Of a DNA stretch of 64,000 nucleotides, positions 21,575-32,656 are shown one piece after another (within the stretch, counting starts at the first letter, position 1; the number at the start of each line of letters is the position of its first letter). This DNA comes from Begonia masoniana (taxonomy: Eukaryota; Streptophyta; Magnoliopsida; Cucurbitales; Begoniaceae), in assembly GCA_022432975.1 (NCBI GenBank), contig CM039508.1, positions 25,151,397 to 25,215,396 of the forward strand. Direction: 5' to 3'. Position numbers and translations under genes: made by a program. The notes under the pieces were generated by a model. That model saw only the letters and a program-made list of their open reading frames with translations, was not told the DNA's origin and did no database searches.

Positions 21575-23951
21575 TTTAACACCCAGAAATTTTCTACGAC
21601 ATATGTAGGCCTAGTTAGGGTATGTTGTAAGAGTTTAAAGTTAGTTTTAATGTTATCCTAGTAAGTTGAATTAGAAAGTGCAAATTGAATAGGAATTGGG
21701 AGAAAATTCTAAAGTTTGAAATGGTTAGTGATTGTTATAATTTAATTTAACGAAAAAAAATTAAAAAGTGAAAAGAAGGGTGATTGATGAGGTTAGTCCC
21801 ACGTTGGAATGCATGAAGCAAAAGTGAGGTATTTGTAAAATGAATAAATGAAAAGTGTGAAAAGTCAAAGTCTAAAAATGGTTGAAAAGTCAAAAGGTAT
21901 AAAAGTGAGTAAATGAAGGTTTGGAAAGTGATCATTCACGTTGGAAGAAAAGGGAGCAAAAAGTGTGTGGCCATTTTATGAAAAGGAGAAGTTTGGGGAA
22001 AGAAAATAAAAAGAACAAAAAGTGATTGTTTATTTAATGGATGGCTTAAGTGTAAAAAAAGAGTAAAGTGTTTCTTCCTCCCCTTTTTCCTCTCCACGAA
22101 GTGCAGCGCCATTGAAGGGTTTTTCCTCTTAATTTCTTCAAGCTTTTGCATGGTTTTAAGGTATGTTTTACATGGGTTTTGTGGATAATACATTTAGGTG
22201 TTGGTTTTTAGTGGTTTTAGGGTATTTGGTGAGATTTTGTTAGGGTTTGGAAACCCTAGGTGAGGAGCTACGAATTTCCTCTTTTATTGCTGGTTTTTCT
22301 TTATGCTTTTGATGTTTTAAATATTAGAGGGATTAGTTTAGGTTGTTTTTAGAGTTAAATTGGAGATTTGGTGAAAGTTATACAAAAACCGGCTTTTAAA
22401 ATATTGGAGGCCGGTTCTGTTTTCTGGAATTCGGGTTGGCCATTGAATTTATTTGGTTATTTTAAGTGTTTCAATGGATAGTAGACGTGTAGAGGTTTCC
22501 GAATTGGGGTGGCGCGTCGAAATCCGTTGAAAAACGAGGGAGTTATGGCCGTTCGAAGTTGGACGTTGTAATGTTGGGTAAAAATCGGGTTTTGTGATTT
22601 TAGGATAAATTGTTGGTTAGTTTTGGTTTTAGAAATTGTTTAGAATCCTTTAGAATTTATGAGTGAATTGCTAAGTTATTTTCAATAATTGATAGGTTGT
22701 CGAACGTGTAATTTGGTTGGACGAAGTGAATGAGAACGTACCGAGACATCAGGTAAGTAGTGGATGTGTGTGGTTTTGCCTTCGGGCTTACACCATGGAA
22801 CGGTAGGGAATTGTTTGTTTGGTCGTTTTGTTTTGTCTTGTGTTATGCATCGTATGTGACATGCATCATGGTTTTTAAACTACGAAATACGTGTTTTGAG
22901 CATCGTGTGCAGTTTGTGAAAGTAAAATGTAAAGATATGTGAGGCAATGTAAATTGTGTGAGTCACCACGTCGTGAATTAGTGTCTGAAAGAATGACAGT
23001 TCGGGAGGTGTCTGGTTGAGTCACCTCGTCGCGAATTAGTGTCTGAAAGAATGACAGTTCGGGAGGTGTCTGGTTGGGTCACCTCGTCGCGAATTAGTGT
23101 CTGAAAGAATCACAGTTCAGGAGGTGTCTAGTTGAGTCAAATCGTCGCGAATTAGTGTCTGAAAGAATGACATTTTGGGAGGTGTCTACCAGTGAGTTGA
23201 TAATGAACGAGGTTCATAGATCGACGTGGGAGAAGATCATGTATGGCCATCCCGTGTGTGAACACGATATGTGCCTCGGATCTGGCTCTGAGCGGTCAAC
23301 GCGTGACCATCCTGTTAGGATAGGTATCCGCTTGACGCACAAGTGAAAGTGAGGAGTAATGAAACAAGAACGAGTTGAACACAACCGAGAGTTAGAAACC
23401 GCATGAATTAGGGTTGTGTGTGAGGGTTGTTTGTGTAGTGTGCATTGTGTTTTCGTATGCATTATTCCCTACGTACTAAGCATTAGGCTTACGTTTTGTG
23501 TTTCGTGGTGTAGGTGTTGACAGGAGTACAGGTGAGGGCTTTAAGGAAAGCTAGGGTTGAGATGCAGTCGTTGATGTACGCTGTATGTCGGTGCGGGCAG
23601 TTGTCGGGGCGTCTCGACCATGATCTTCCGGGAGAGTGAAGGATTGGTATTTTGATGTAAATAAGTAGTTTAGTTTGGACTTTGTTTTGTATAAGGGATA
23701 ATGGTTTTATAACTTTGGTAAATATTGTTTTGAGAATGTTTTATAAACTGTTAGATTTTCAGGTTTTGGGTTTTTAGTAATTTAGTCGTTATGCTGCTCG
23801 ATTTTTTTGTAAAGCAAACGACGTCTGTTTTTGACGATTTTTGTGTTTTCGCTGAAAAGTTATAGTCAAAAAATTATTTTAAATTACGTTTTAAACGTGG
23901 GGTAGTGAGCAAAGTAGCGCACCGAGACGGGGTGGGTTCGGGGGCGTTACA
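21575..23951 (+). mobile_element. 5' LTR of the LARD-like element (family alpha)
   Basis: About 2377 bp, ending GGGGGCGTTACA. The usual TG start is damaged (TTTAACACCC). It contains a CT-rich leader, the intron-like block 22753-23513, the stem-loop GCC-TTCG-GGC plus TTACACCA at 22772-22789, a 58-bp tandem repeat at about 22960-23190, and a GTGTAGGTG acceptor. Confidence 0.9.
22753..23513 (+). promoter_or_regulatory. Predicted LTR-leader intron with 5' stem-loop (family alpha)
   Basis: Donor CATCAG|GTAAGTAG, then after ~19 nt GCCTTCGGGC (3-bp stem closing a UUCG loop), TTACACCA and GGTAGGG. About four copies of a 58-bp unit follow, each pairing CACCTC with GAGGTG around TCGCGA. A possible branch point is CGTACTAAGC (23471-23481) and the acceptor is GGTGTAG|GTG. 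Splicing is inferred only. Confidence 0.5.
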
Positions 23952-25226
23952 AAGATGGTATCAGAGCAAAATGGTCTAGTCGTTCAAAGGATTACCCGAC
24001 AATGCTAGCCACCATGCAATGTGCTTCACCGACTGTAAGTATTTCTTTACTCTTGGTTAGTTATATCTAAGATTGAGATAGATAGAAATTTGACCCTAGT
24101 TAGTAAACCCTTGGAGTTTTAGGAATTCGATAAATCAAAGTGGAGTTTGAAGTTAAAAACGAAATTATCGGGAGACACCTTAGACCGTCGAAATGTCATA
24201 AGTAAGTTTATAAAGATATGTGTGGATAACAAAAAGTAGGTTTACGTAGAGTTGACAGTATTTAGATGTAGAATATATTCGAGCGTCTGGTTTAAATAAA
24301 TTGATGAGAGGGTTTAAGAATTTAAGAAGTGGAGACAACGATAGGTAGTCTGTGGGGGAAAATTTGGATGAACTTTATGAGAGAAAAACAGAGAGGGGAA
24401 CCTAGCCTAAGTTAGAGAATGGAGTTTAATTGATTGTCGATTAAATTGAGGTCAACAATAGTAGAGATTATTGGGTGTTAAGAGGCATAGTTAGAGTGAC
24501 CCAAATTAGAGTCATAGAGAGTTGACAATCCTCGATAAATGTTCGAGATTATATTTATTGAGAGTAAGAGTTGTGAATGCAAAGAGATCATCATTGAAAA
24601 ATCAGGAAAGGTAACGTGTAGGGGGTTAAGATTAAGGGTGTTAAGCTAGTTACAACAAGTTAGCAAACAAGAAGGTTATTGAGCGACTTGTGGTAAAGAG
24701 AGTTGGAAGAATATTTAGAACCCGAGTCGAAAGAATAAAAGAAAGTAGTTAGTCAGTAAATTTCAGAGAGAATTCCGAGTGAAAATAGATAATTGTTGAA
24801 GTATTGAGAAATTTGGGAAAGAGATTAGAAGTTGTATTGTATAGAAAGTCTTAAGTTTTTAGTAGCATACAATTTGAAGAGATATAGGAATTTTGAATGA
24901 GAAGAACGAGAACTCGCACGAAAAACGTTCGAGTGCATTAGGGATAGGGTTAAGATAGAAAGTTCGAAGGTTCGACTCGTATGTAACGAAGTTGAAGCCT
25001 AAGATTTCATAAATAGATTAGGCTAAGGTTGGCGGGCTTAAGAGTAAGATGTAAATTAGAACTCGAGTATTATAAAAGTAAGGTTAGCTGGATATTGGTT
25101 TTGGCGAGATACCGTTAGGATTTCTGTAAGTGTAGAAGTAACAACTGAAAAGAGGGTTAGGGCTGTTGGTTAAGATGAGAACTTTGGCTGAAGGATTTAA
25201 ATTAATAAGATGAATAAGGTTGCTCT
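23952..25226 (+). other. Non-coding interior of the LARD-like element, left part
   Basis: PBS at 23956-23967, then GTTCAAAGGATTACCCGAC and CCGACTGTAAGT. Purine-rich sequence with many stops in all frames. Nothing recognisable as gag or pol. Confidence 0.7.
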
Positions 25227-25231
25227 ATTAT

Positions 25232-27313
25232 TGTAGCACCCGGTTTCAATTAAACCGAATTTAACTTGTAAATTAATGATGTGCAATTTCATGGTAGAAT
25301 TGAGAGAGAGTTATTGGCTAGGTTAACGGGTGGCTAAGCAAGGGCATTTATGTAAAAGGGCAATTTAAAAGTGGATAACGTATTTAAAGAAAGAGAGATT
25401 GGGTTTAATGAACTGTAGCCGCCACCATTTCACATTTTTTTTCTTTTCCTCTTCGGGTTTTCAGCGAGCAGTAGAGCTCTCTTGGCGATTCTCTCACTCG
25501 ATTCTCCTTCAACCTAGGTAAGCTCTCTTAGTTTGTCTGTCATTTTAACAACTAGATAGCTGAGGGAGTACAATGTGTGAAGTTTCGAGGAATACTGTAA
25601 GAGGGTCGAGCTCGGGTGTAGTGTTGAATCGGAAATGCAGAATGAACTAAGCTTCCAAGCTAGTTTCCCTTGATTTCCGGAACAGATTAGAATGAGGTTT
25701 AGTAGAAATCTAATTGACATCCTTTCTATGACCTAGGTGAGCAGACTTCTGAAGTAGATTGAAACCGTGCATTTCCAGAGGAGCCAGGTAAGTAAAGTTT
25801 GCTTGTATGCCTTCAGGCCTACATCACAAAACGTTAGGGTTGTGTTTACTTGGATGTGTCTGTGTGTGTGTTATACATCATGTTTTAAAAGTATACGAAA
25901 ATGAATTTGAATGCATGTTGGCATGGTAAGGAATGAACATATTGAAACAGTGAATCAGCTTTACTGTTAAGGGAGCTAATCCAACCCTTAATGAGACAGT
26001 GGATATTTATACTTTGGGAGAGTTGATCCAACTCCCAATTTCACAGGGGGATCTGAACAGTGAATCAGCTTTACTGTTAAGGGAGCTAATTCAACCCTTA
26101 ATGAGACAGTGGATATTTATACTTTGGGAGAGTTGATCCAACTCCTAATTTCACAGGGGGATCTGAACAGAAACAACGCATGAACAACTGAGAGAAGAAA
26201 GTAGAAATTGCACGTCTAGGAATTTATGTTCCAGCATTTCATTCTTTTCTTTTCATCATTGCTTTGCTTACTTAGCATTAGGCTAATAGATGAGTTTTGT
26301 AATGTAGGTGAAGAAGTGACAGCAGGTGATTCATCTAAGTTCATTGAGGGATAGACTGGTTGGGGGAGCACACTCATGCCACGAACCTGGTGAACTGATG
26401 AGGCGATTTAACTGATGTCTGTTTGGTGAGAAGGTTTAGTTGACAGTGAATAAAACTTAGAAATGCTAAGTTTCCATAGCAGTAGTGGTTTCAGTATTTT
26501 AAACACGTTTTGAGATTTTTCTGATAATGATGATCTGTTGTGTTTTAAATGTTATTTTTACTGGATTTGATTAATGTAGTGGGTTGAGCTGTTTCTGAAT
26601 GGTCTTGGAAAAAAAAAAAATAAGCAAATTCCTTTCTGTAACCAGTGTTGTGTATGTTTTGTGAAGAGTCGTTGAAATGCACTCAGTTTTCTACCGGTAG
26701 ACGATGTCTATCGGTAAATGATGAGTTATGTAGTCTATCGGAAGATGTCTTCAGAAAAGTCATCGGATGATGTAGGTATAAGTCTATCGGTTGATGTCTC
26801 AGTAAACTCATCGGCAGATGCGTGCTGACGTCATCGGTAGATGTAGGTTTAAGTCTATCGGTTGATGTCTCAGTAAACTCATCGGCAGATGCGTGCTGAC
26901 GTCATCGGTAGATGTAGGTTTAAGTCCATCGGTTGATGTCTCAGTAAACTCATCGGCAGATGTGTGCTGACGTCATCGGAAGATGTAGGAAGTGAATTGT
27001 CGTTTAGGCATCGGCAGATACAGTCTACCGAGAGATGTCTTTGTTTTTTTTTTATTCGGGTGACGTCATCGGCAGGAGTCTTCTATTTTTCCTGTTTTCT
27101 GCTTCTTCCGTTGACTTTACTCATCGGCAGGTGCGTTTGACTTCTGCAACTTTTAAAGTGTTTTCACGGTTCAAACTTCTAATTCTTTTGACCGATTATT
27201 TCTTAATATTTCAAATGATTTCCGCTGCAAGTTTTAAAAATATATGGTAGAAATTTTAGTCATGTACGGGCTTTTGGGTAACGAACCGGGTTCTGATAAC
27301 TCGGGGCGTTACA
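25232..27313 (+). mobile_element. Solo LTR (family beta), TSD ATTAT
   Basis: 2082 bp from TGTAGCACCCGG to CGGGGCGTTACA. TSD ATTAT lies at 25227-25231 and 27314-27318. Intron-like block 25788-26307 with stem-loop GCC-TTCA-GGC then CTACATCA at 25809-25826. Two copies of a ~110-bp unit at 25950-26165 carry 7-11-7 hairpins. The near-3' array with TGACGTCA is at 26695-27068. Confidence 0.93.
26695..27068 (+). repeat. Near-3' LTR array with TGACGTCA palindromes
   Basis: About 71-bp units with CATCGGTAGATG, TCTATCGGTTGATG and ACTCATCGGCAGATG. TGACGTCA occurs at 26826, 26897, 26968 and 27061. TGACGTCA is a consensus site of plant bZIP (TGA/CRE-type) factors; binding here is unproven. Confidence 0.85.
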
Positions 27314-27318
27314 ATTAT

Positions 27319-29053
27319 GACGAACTAGATTGGTGGCCAAGAATTGAAGTTGGAAATATTCGAAGGAGTTTCGTGGTAGGTGTGCGAGGTAGGATTAGAC
27401 CAATATTTTAATGGTAATGAAAAAGGTTAGATCTCTACGGACTGCCCAATGTTAAAATAGAGGACCTGCAAAAGTAGTGTTAGGCTTGAGGACTTAGAAA
27501 GGCAGAGAAATTTGGATGGACGCTCTGAGAGAAAAACCTAGAAGCAGGTTTAAGTGATAGTTAGGTATTGTGAAGTCAATAATTGTAGGGATTATTGAGT
27601 GTTGAGATATATAGTTTAGAATGACCCCAAATTAGAGCCATAGGGAGTTGCCAATCCTCGAGGAATGATCGAGATTATAGTGGATGAGATTCAGAGCAGT
27701 GAATGTAGCTAGAGGATTATTAGAGGGAATAGATAAAGAGATCCTTGTTAGAATAATAGTTCGAGGTAAATAGGTGCAATATGCGATAGTAACATCGAGG
27801 GGAACTTTGAATTGAGAACTTAGGATAGAAAATTTACGCAATAGAATTTTAGTGTTATGTGATTGAGTATACTTTGAGAGTGGAATAAGTTAGCAATGAG
27901 ATGTTAGAGTAGAAGAGAATTAAATTAGGCACGTGTGTGATAGACACGGAAATGTGAAGTAAGGAGTTAGGTAAATTGAGCTTGAGGAAAAGATAGAATT
28001 GAGAACTAAGTTAGAGGAGTTTGAGGGTATAAGTTAGATGTAGTTGAAGTCAGTAGACATACGCATGTTCGAATTATGGAGTGCAGAGTTAGGTAAAGTT
28101 AAAACTTGGAGGTATAGAAATTTTCACTACTTGATAGGATATTTGGGACACCCGATAGATGTAGTGCCATGTCCGGCAGCCCAAAGGTTAGAAGGTAGAT
28201 TTTGAGTGAATAAGTTGAAAAATATTAAGATACCAAATGTGGAGAAAAGAAAGGTCACACAGAGATTTTACGTGCAAACTTAAGAGTAAGGTCAATTCCA
28301 GTGGATTATGGAAATTTAATTTGATATTTTGGTGTCGAAATGAAGTGCGTGCGTAGACATCATTTGGGGTGTCGAGTGTCGAATGTGAAGTCGGGAAAGA
28401 TTTAGTTTAGACATAATGATTTGAGAGTATTTGATGATAATTGAGGTAAAAGTTGGACAAATTGAGCATAATGTATATAAGTATGAGGACTCTGAGTATA
28501 TTTTTTTAATATTAGATAGACTTAAGTGTGAGAACTTTGAGTACGAAATGGTATTAGAATGACCACTAAAGTGTTTTGATTGTTGAGGAAAATAGGCGCA
28601 AGAGGTGGAAGTACTAATTTAGAAATTAAGGATATAAGATAAAAGTTCACTTATTTAGGTTTAGCGTACGTAGTTGAGGATACATTTAGATTTTGGAATG
28701 GGTTAGGTATGTGCTTGATAGATACAGAAATTGAAGTGAGGAATTAGATGAATTTAGTTCGGGAGAATGCTAGAGTGGAGACCTTAGTTAGAGGAGTTGA
28801 GAGTTTAAATGATGGTTGATTAAGTTAAGTAATGAACGTGTAAGTAATTGAACTATGGAATGCATAAGAGGGTAATTTAAAACTTTAGAAATATAGCGAA
28901 TTGTCATTACTCCTTACCAATAGGTGATTAAGACCTTAGAGTCGTTGAAGTTGGCAGTGCAACCTTAGGTCAGGAGAGTATCTTGACGTGAGTAAATTGA
29001 GGAATAACAAGATCAAAAATTTTGAGGACAAAATTTTTATAAGGAGGGTGGAT
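27319..29053 (+). other. Non-coding interior of the LARD-like element, right part
   Basis: Purine-rich, no coding frame. It ends with the AATTTTGAGGACAAAATT hairpin (about 29018-29035) and the polypurine tract 29041-29053. Confidence 0.7.
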
Positions 29054-31431
29054 TGTAACACCCAGAAATTTCCTACGACATATGTAGGCCTAGTTAGGGT
29101 ATGTTGTAAGAGTTTAAAGTTAGTCTTAATGTTATCCTAGCAAGTTGAATTAGAAAGTGCAAATTGAATAGGAAATTGGGAGAAAATTCTAAAGTTTGAA
29201 ATGGTTAGTGATTGTTATAATTTAATTTAATGAAAAAGAATTAAAAAGTGAAAAGAATGGTGATTGATGAGGTTAGTCCCACGTTGTAATGCATGAAGCA
29301 AAAGTGAGGTATTTGTAAAATGAATAAATGAAAAGTGTGAAAAGTCAAAGTCTAAAAATGGTTGAAAAGTCAAAAGGTATAAAAGTGAGTAAATGAAGGT
29401 TTGGAAAGTGAGCATTCATGTTGGAAGAAAAGGGAGCAAAAAGTGTGTGGCCATTTTATGAAAAGGAGAAGTTTGGGGGAAGAAAATAAAAAGAAGAAAA
29501 AGTGATTGTTTATTTAATGGATGGCTTAGGTGTAAAAAAAGAGTAAAGTGTTTCTTCCTCCCCTTTTTCCTCTCCACGAAGTGCAGCGCCATTGAAGGGT
29601 TTTTCCTCTTAATTTCTTCAAGCTTTTGCACGGTTTTAAGGTATGTTTTACATGGGTTTTGTGGATAATACATTTAGGAGTTTGTTTTTAGTGGTTTTAG
29701 GGTATTTTGGTGAGATTTTGTTAAGGTTTGGAAACCCTAGGTGAGGAGCTACGAATTTCCTCTTTTATTGCTGGTTTTTCTTTATGCTTTTGATGTTTTA
29801 AATATTAGAGGGATTAGTTTAGGTTGTTTTTAGAGTTAAATTGGAGATTTGGTGAAAGTTATACAAAAACCGGTTTTTAAAATATTGGAGGCCGGTTCTG
29901 TTTTCTGGAATTCGGGTTGGCCATTGAATTTATTTAGTTAATTTAAGTGTTTCAATGGATAGTAGCCGTGTAGATGTTTCCGAATTGGGGTGGCGCGTCG
30001 AAATCCGTTGAAAAACGAGGGAGTTATGGCCGTTCGAAGTTGGACGTTGTAATTTTGGGTAAAAATCGGGTTTTGTGATTTTAGGGTAAATTGTTGGTTA
30101 TTTTTGGTTTTAGAAATTGTTTAGAATCCTTTAGAATTTTATGAGTGAATTGCTAAGTTATTTTCTATAATTGATAGGTTGTCGAACGTGTAATACGGTT
30201 GGACGAAGTGAACGAGTACATACCGAGACATCAGTTAAGTAGTGGATGTGTGTGGTTTTGCCTCGGGCCTACACCATGGAACGGTAGGGAATTGTTTGTC
30301 TGGTCGTTTTGTTTTGTCTTGTGTTTTGCATCGTATGTGACATGCATCATGGTTTTTAAACTACGAAATACGTGTTTTGAGCATCGTGTGCAGTTTGTGA
30401 AAGTAAAATGTAAAAATATGTGAGGCAATGTGAATTGTGTGAATCACCTCGTCGCGAATTAGTGTCTGAAAGAATGACAGTTCGGGAGGTGTCTGGTTGA
30501 GTCACCTCATCGCGAATTAGTGTCTGAAAAAATGACAGTTCGGGAGGTGTCTGAATGGGTCACCTCGTCGCGAATTAGTGTCTGAAAGAATGACAGTTCG
30601 GGAGGTGTCTGGTTGAGTCACCTCGTCGCGAATTAGTGTCTGAAAGAATGACAGTTTGGGAGGTGTCTACCAGTGAGTTGATAATGAACGAGGTTCATTG
30701 ATCGACGTGGGAGAGGATCATGTATGGCCGTCCCGTGTGTGAACACGATGTGTGCCTCGGATCTGGCTCTGAGCGGTCAACGCGTGACCATCCTGTTAGG
30801 ATAGGTATCCGCTTGACGTACAAGTGAAAGTGACGAGTAATGAAACGAGAACGAGTTGAACACAATCGAGAGTTAGAAACCGCAGGAATTAGGGTTGTGT
30901 GTGAGGGTTGTTTGTGTAGTGTCCATTGTGTTTTCGTATGCATTATTCCCTACTTACTAAGCATTAGGCTTACGTTTTGTGTTTCGTGGTGTAGGTGTTG
31001 ACAGGAGTACAGGTGAGGGCTTTAAGGAAAGCTAGGGTTGAGACGCAGTCGTTGATGTACGCTGTATGCCGGTGCGGGCAGTTGTCGGGGCGTCTCGACC
31101 ATGATCTTCGTAGAGAGTGAAGGATTGGTATTTTGATGTAAATAAGTAGTTTAGTTTGGACTTTGTTTTGTATAAGGGATAATGGTTTTATAACTTTGGT
31201 AAATATTGTTTTGGGTATGTTTTATAAACTGTTAGATTTTCAGGTTTTGGGTTTTTAGTAATTTAGTCGTTATGCTGCTCGATTTTTTTGTAAAGCAAAC
31301 GACGTCTGTTTTTAACGATTTTTGTGTTTTCGCTGAAAAGTTATAGTCGAAAATTATTTTAAATTACGTTTTAAACGTGGGGTAGTGAGCAAAGTAGCGC
31401 ACCGAGCCGGGGTAGGTTCGGGGGCGTTACA
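29054..31431 (+). mobile_element. 3' LTR of the LARD-like element (family alpha)
   Basis: 2378 bp, TGTAACACCCAG to GGGGCGTTACA. It differs from the 5' LTR by scattered substitutions and small indels. The splice-donor-like GTAAGT is TTAAGT here (30235-30240), while the stem-loop (30259-30276) and acceptor (30992-30993) remain. Confidence 0.9.
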
Positions 31432-31939
31432 ATTTCAGCTTAACAACCAAACAAGTACTACCAACTAACAGAACAAGTATGACAGTTCAGGCTGCAAATT
31501 GATAGACTCTCACGCTACAATATCACCCCAACAGAATAACATCAACAACAAGATTCATAGCACACAAGTGACAAAGCAAGAAATTACAGACGACTATGTT
31601 AAATAATACGACGTGCTGGAAATGAAAAACACCAGAACAAACCAAAAACAATAAAACAACAGACAAAATAAAAACAGACTCCAAGGAAATTAAAAAAAGA
31701 CAGAAATAACACAAGAAGGAAACAAACACTAAAGAAACATGATGACCATTGAAAACATCCTAGAACAATCTAAACAGAAACATGTCCTAAACAGAATTGA
31801 AACGTGATTAAAATATGATGCTAGTGGGTGAGCAGAGACGACACATGCTAGAAAAAGACAACAAATGACAACACAGAGAAAGAACACAAAACAAAGAAAA
31901 TGGAAACAACACAAAGCCAGGTTCGGCTCTAATACCACT
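31432..31939 (-). other. Leader and PBS of the composite element
   Basis: Minus-strand PBS TGGTATTAGAGC at 31937-31926 is one base off the initiator tRNA-Met complement. It is followed by an A-rich (+ strand) non-coding leader. No gene seen. Confidence 0.65.
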
Positions 31940-32656
31940 TGACAGAAAATTGGGCGAGGAAAAACAGAACAAGTTAAAAAGGTAATGAAAAATGCAACGG
32001 AGGAGAAATGGAATGTGGAAAAACCCTTGGCTGACCGAGAAGCTATCTCATGTTATGCTTCTCGGTGCATGCCTTCCCGTGGAAAGGCAACAGCTGCTGG
32101 GCCCGGCTATCATCCACAACCTTTTAAACTCTGATAACAGAGAGGGAGGGAAATCAAGAGATCACAGCCGCCTTTAGACTGATGATCAATGGAGGCACAC
32201 TCCTCACGGCAGAGCCGTGGCTCACCTTGACGGCTACCAGAAATCCTTTTGGATTTTCAGAGAGAACAAAATAGGTTTGTATTAATCAAAAAGGAATGCG
32301 TACAAACACTAAAAGCGATGCTTAAATACCTAGGGTGGCTAGGTTTGGAAATCCCCAAAGGAGAATCTAGCCGTTGGAAGGCTTCTGCTGGCGTTCGCGA
32401 AATGGAGCTCAATGCTGACGCGGCCGCTTTCTTGGAGCAGAGAAGGGCTCCGGTTGGTCAGCTAGTCCAGGTGAGCAATCCGTGCGCTCGCAAAGTGCTC
32501 GACGTCGATCTCTGAATCCCGTGGTCGCTTGCTGAAGATCGTCTGAAGATCGCCTCTCTCGCTGAACTACTCGCTGGGCTTCGTCGTGGATTGAGGAGCA
32601 AGCTGCAATCATATTTGTTAATTGGGCTAGGCTGGGCTGCTTCATGTGAGATTAAG
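31940..32656 (-). mobile_element. Composite element 5' LTR Y, part adjoining the PBS
   Basis: On the minus strand this ends TTTTCTGTCA two bases before the PBS. A TATTTAAGC box at about 32320-32328 (minus) is a promoter candidate. It is interrupted at 32656 by the chromovirus and resumes at 44354; the intact LTR would be 1165 bp. Confidence 0.8.

Larger units (their letters stand above)
21575..31431 (+). mobile_element. Non-autonomous LTR element (LARD-like) with alpha LTRs
   Basis: Two ~2.4-kb LTRs flank a PBS (23956-23967, TGGTATCAGAGC), about 3 kb of non-coding interior interrupted by a solo LTR, and a polypurine tract (29041-29053, AAGGAGGGTGGAT). The hairpin AATTTTG-AGGA-CAAAATT lies just upstream of the tract, as in the coding chromoviruses of this window. 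Lack of gag-pol with intact replication signals fits a large retrotransposon derivative mobilised in trans. TSD is unclear: AATTT at 21572-21576 and 31431-31435 overlaps the terminal bases by one or more positions. Confidence 0.85.

Noticed and set aside
21572..31435. AATTT as a firm TSD of the LARD-like element
   Set aside because: It overlaps the terminal LTR bases and the 5' LTR start is mutated, so the duplication cannot be placed unambiguously.
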